Assembly (NCBI GenBank): GCA_040274725.1 | Contig: JBEMAQ010000017.1 | Coordinates: forward strand, 19,919 to 83,918 | Reading direction: 5' to 3' | Source: Solibacillus sp040274725 | Lineage (GTDB): Bacteria > Bacillota > Bacilli > Bacillales_A > Planococcaceae | DNA length: 64,000 nt | Shown here: positions 61,915 through 64,000 of the stretch, one piece after another | How the letters are laid out: each line of letters starts with the position of its first letter | How positions within the stretch are numbered: the first letter of the stretch is position 1 | Made by a program: the position numbers and the translations under genes | The notes under the pieces: model-generated | Databases searched by the model: none | Told to the model about the DNA's origin: nothing | The model's input: the letters and a program-made list of their open reading frames with translations, nothing else

Positions 61915-61950
61915 GGAAGGAAGGTTTCTTGCCTGACCTTCCTTCCTTTC
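61915..61950 (+). promoter_or_regulatory. Intercistronic hairpin between binding protein and permease genes
   Basis: GGAAGGAAGGT (61915-61925) pairs perfectly with ACCTTCCTTCC (61936-61946), followed by TTTC. Such hairpins lower downstream expression or protect the upstream message, giving excess binding protein. Confidence 0.75.
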
Positions 61951-61975
61951 TAATATTAACGGAGAGGTGAAGACA

Positions 61976-62980
61976 ATGCTTCACTACATAGGGAAGAGAC
62001 TTTTACACTTAATACCAGTACTGCTTGGGATGACATTTGTCGTGTTCCTAATTATTCGTGCAATTCCAGGGGACCCTGCACAGGTTATTTTAGGACAACA
62101 GGCGACAGCCGAGGCAATGGCGGCATTACGTGCAAAATTAGGTCTAGATAATCCTTGGTATGTGCAATATTTTGATTACTTAAAAGGTTTACTTACTGGA
62201 AATCTAGGCGAATCTTTACGAACAAAACAGGCAATCACGAATGAGGTATGGCCTTACTTAGCAGCAACATTTGAACTTGCAATTTTTGCAATTATTTTAG
62301 CAGTTATTGTTGGTATGAACGCAGGGATTATTTCAGCTTGGTTCCAAAATTCTTGGTTTGACTATGTGGCAATGATCATCGCATTAGTTGGTGTATCTGT
62401 GCCAATTTTCTGGTTAGGTTTGATGGAACAATGGGTTTTCAGTATTAACTTAGGCTGGCTTCCAACTTCAGGACGTGAAGAAGTTCGCGACCCAGTAAAT
62501 GCCATTACACACTTTTATTTAATCGATACGCTTATACAAGGGCGCTTCGATCAATTCTGGGTGACAATTAAGCATTTAATTTTACCAGGTGTAGCACTTG
62601 CTACGATTCCAACAGCCGTGATCGCACGTATGACACGCTCTTCAATGCTTGAAGTCATGCGTTCTGATTACGTTCGTACAGCGCGTGCAAAAGGTCAAAA
62701 AATGTTTGTCGTTATTTACAAGCACGCACTGAAAAATGCGCTTATTCCAGTACTGACAGTTATCGGCTTACAGCTTGGTTCACTACTAGGGGGTGCGATT
62801 TTAACGGAAACAATTTTCAGTTGGCCAGGAATCGGACGCTATATTTATGAGGCAATTGGCTTCCGTGACTACCCTGTAATTCAGTCGGGTATTCTAATCG
62901 TTGCGTTCATATTCGTAATGATCAACTTACTTGTAGACATTTTATACACAGTCGTCGATCCACGTATTAAATACAACTAG
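61976..62980 (+). CDS. dppB: Peptide ABC transporter permease DppB
   Basis: A 334-residue permease with six spans. The N-terminus IGKRLLHLIPVLLGMTFVVF and GDPAQVILGQQAT are typical of DppB; the EAA loop reads RTARAKGQKMFVVIYKHALKN. ATG 61976 follows GGAGAGG by eight bases; an earlier GTG overlaps that site. Forms the channel with the next gene product. Confidence 0.93.
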   Translation: MLHYIGKRLLHLIPVLLGMTFVVFLIIRAIPGDPAQVILGQQATAEAMAALRAKLGLDNPWYVQYFDYLKGLLTGNLGESLRTKQAITNEVWPYLAATFELAIFAIILAVIVGMNAGIISAWFQNSWFDYVAMIIALVGVSVPIFWLGLMEQWVFSINLGWLPTSGREEVRDPVNAITHFYLIDTLIQGRFDQFWVTIKHLILPGVALATIPTAVIARMTRSSMLEVMRSDYVRTARAKGQKMFVVIYKHALKNALIPVLTVIGLQLGSLLGGAILTETIFSWPGIGRYIYEAIGFRDYPVIQSGILIVAFIFVMINLLVDILYTVVDPRIKYN

Positions 62981-62996
62981 GAGGAGGAGATTTCAC

Positions 62997-63884
62997 ATGT
63001 CACAATTAACATCAAAGCAACAAGATGTGCAAGCAGATAAAGTTGCGGGCCCGTGGAAGGAAGCATGGCGTACATTTAAGAAAAGTAAAGCCGCGCTTGT
63101 CGGAACAGCAATCGTTATCTTCTTCATCATTTTAGCGTTTATTGGACCACTCATCGCGCCCCAAGGCATGAATGACCAATCGCTAGCTGATCGTTTGTTA
63201 CCTCCTTCTAGTGAGCACTGGTTTGGAACAGATGATTTAGGACGCGATATTTTCTCGCGTATTTTATACGGAGCGCGTATTTCGTTAACCGTAGGTTTCT
63301 CAGCAGTTATCCTTTCTGCTGTAGCAGGTAGTTTTTTAGGAATTATCGCTGGCTACTATGGTCGCTGGGTCGATACAATTATTTCACGTATGTTTGATAT
63401 TATGCTAGCGTTCCCAAGTATTTTACTTGCGATTGCTGTTGTATCGATTTTAGGTCCATCGCTGCAAAACGCACTGATTGCGATTGCGATTATTAACGTA
63501 CCGACGTTTGGGCGTTTAATTCGTTCACGCGTATTAATGATTAAAGAAGAGGAATACATCTTAGCTGCAAAAGCAATCGGGATGAAAAATGCACGTATTT
63601 TATGGAAGCACATTTTGCCAAACTCAATGACGCCAGTAATTGTACAAGGTACATTAGCAATCGCAACGGCCATCATTGAAGCAGCAGCACTTGGCTTCTT
63701 AGGTTTAGGGGCACAGGCCCCACAAGCTGAATGGGGGAAAATGCTTGCAGATGCGCGTATTTTCTTCATGAATGCACCATGGGCAATGGTGTTCCCAGGT
63801 CTCGCGATTATGTTAACGGTAATCGGTTTTAACTTAATGGGTGACGGTCTGCGTGATGCACTTGATCCGAAAATGAAAAACTAA
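62997..63884 (+). CDS. dppC: Peptide ABC transporter permease DppC
   Basis: A 295-residue permease with six spans. DppC features: GTDDLGRDIFSRILYGARIS after the first span, and the EAA loop YILAAKAIGMKNARILWKHI. The last gene of the operon, closed by a strong terminator. Start with AGGAGGAG. Confidence 0.93.
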   Translation: MSQLTSKQQDVQADKVAGPWKEAWRTFKKSKAALVGTAIVIFFIILAFIGPLIAPQGMNDQSLADRLLPPSSEHWFGTDDLGRDIFSRILYGARISLTVGFSAVILSAVAGSFLGIIAGYYGRWVDTIISRMFDIMLAFPSILLAIAVVSILGPSLQNALIAIAIINVPTFGRLIRSRVLMIKEEEYILAAKAIGMKNARILWKHILPNSMTPVIVQGTLAIATAIIEAAALGFLGLGAQAPQAEWGKMLADARIFFMNAPWAMVFPGLAIMLTVIGFNLMGDGLRDALDPKMKN

Positions 63885-63892
63885 TTTATTTA

Positions 63893-63934
63893 AAATAGCT
63901 ATCAGAGGTGAAAACTTCTGATAGCTATTTTTTT
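63893..63934 (+). terminator. Intrinsic terminator of the peptide transporter operon
   Basis: AAATAGCTATCAGA pairs with TCTGATAGCTATTT, then a T run. Confidence 0.94.
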
Positions 63935-63962
63935 GGCTCTTTTTTAAAACATGTTCTTGACC

Positions 63963-63989
63963 AAAAAAAGCAACCGATGTGCTTTTTTT
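63963..63989. terminator. Symmetric terminator-like hairpin at the window end
   Basis: AAAAAAAGCA pairs with TGCTTTTTTT around a seven-base loop. It probably ends a minus-strand gene lying beyond the window. Confidence 0.65.
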
Positions 63990-64000
63990 GCGGTGGCTTT

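Overview
The window looks like chromosome of a motile, endospore-forming, low-GC Bacillota of the Planococcaceae type (Solibacillus/Lysinibacillus-like). The reasons are the spore genes (a GerA-type germinant receptor operon, alpha/beta and gamma SASPs, a Tlp-like protein, PdaA), the flagellar stator MotAB, the A/T-rich codon use, AGGAGG-type ribosome binding sites, and gene order shared with Bacillus subtilis (yfkK-yfkI-yfkH and yfhF-recX-yfhH-yfhJ-yfhP-mutY-sspE-ygaC-ygaD). Genus is inferred from protein resemblance, not from a database search. No rRNA, tRNA, CRISPR array, intact insertion sequence or prophage was seen.

Layout. 1-3.7 kb: metNIQ importer (metN cut by the window edge) with a flavin monooxygenase. 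4-8.5 kb: a DUF1456 protein, a radical SAM/SPASM protein, a HemAT-like globin chemoreceptor and a phosphoesterase. 8.7-13.6 kb: acyl-CoA dehydrogenase plus thiolase, a DECD-box RNA helicase and aminopeptidase AmpS. 13.7-15.9 kb: a small accessory island with a MrpR/YopR-like integrase-fold protein fused to an HNH nuclease, then two decayed, head-to-head fragments of a peptide ABC transporter. 16-20.2 kb: sbcDC. 20.3-25.5 kb: small proteins, a TPP riboswitch with thiT, methionine aminopeptidase, PPK2, an acetyltransferase and a beta-carbonic anhydrase. 26-29.7 kb: motAB, a ribokinase scrap, yfkK/yfkI/yfkH-like genes. 29.7-41.5 kb: metal P-type ATPase, cystine transporter TcyP, class I fumarase, two MFS exporters, a chemoreceptor and small proteins. 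41.7-47.7 kb: patatin, a ger operon with a tiny fourth gene, and spore proteins. 47.9-58 kb: rlmCD, pdaA and the yfhF-to-ygaD block. 58.2-63.9 kb: a complete dppDFABC-type peptide importer.

Themes. Sulfur and amino-acid supply (metNIQ, monooxygenase, TcyP, peptide importer, AmpS, MAP), motility and taxis (HemAT-like, MCP, MotAB), DNA maintenance (SbcDC, RecX, MutY) and sporulation/germination recur. Almost every transcription unit ends in a clear intrinsic terminator, often shared by convergent genes.

The item most likely to be undescribed is the integrase-fold/HNH fusion at 13710-15206. Next come a four-helix structured RNA between sspE and ygaC (55258-55398), a mutually exclusive hairpin set at 20933-21008, and a cluster of inverted repeats upstream of mutY (53655-53771). 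All functional statements come from reading motifs; no similarity search or folding program was run.
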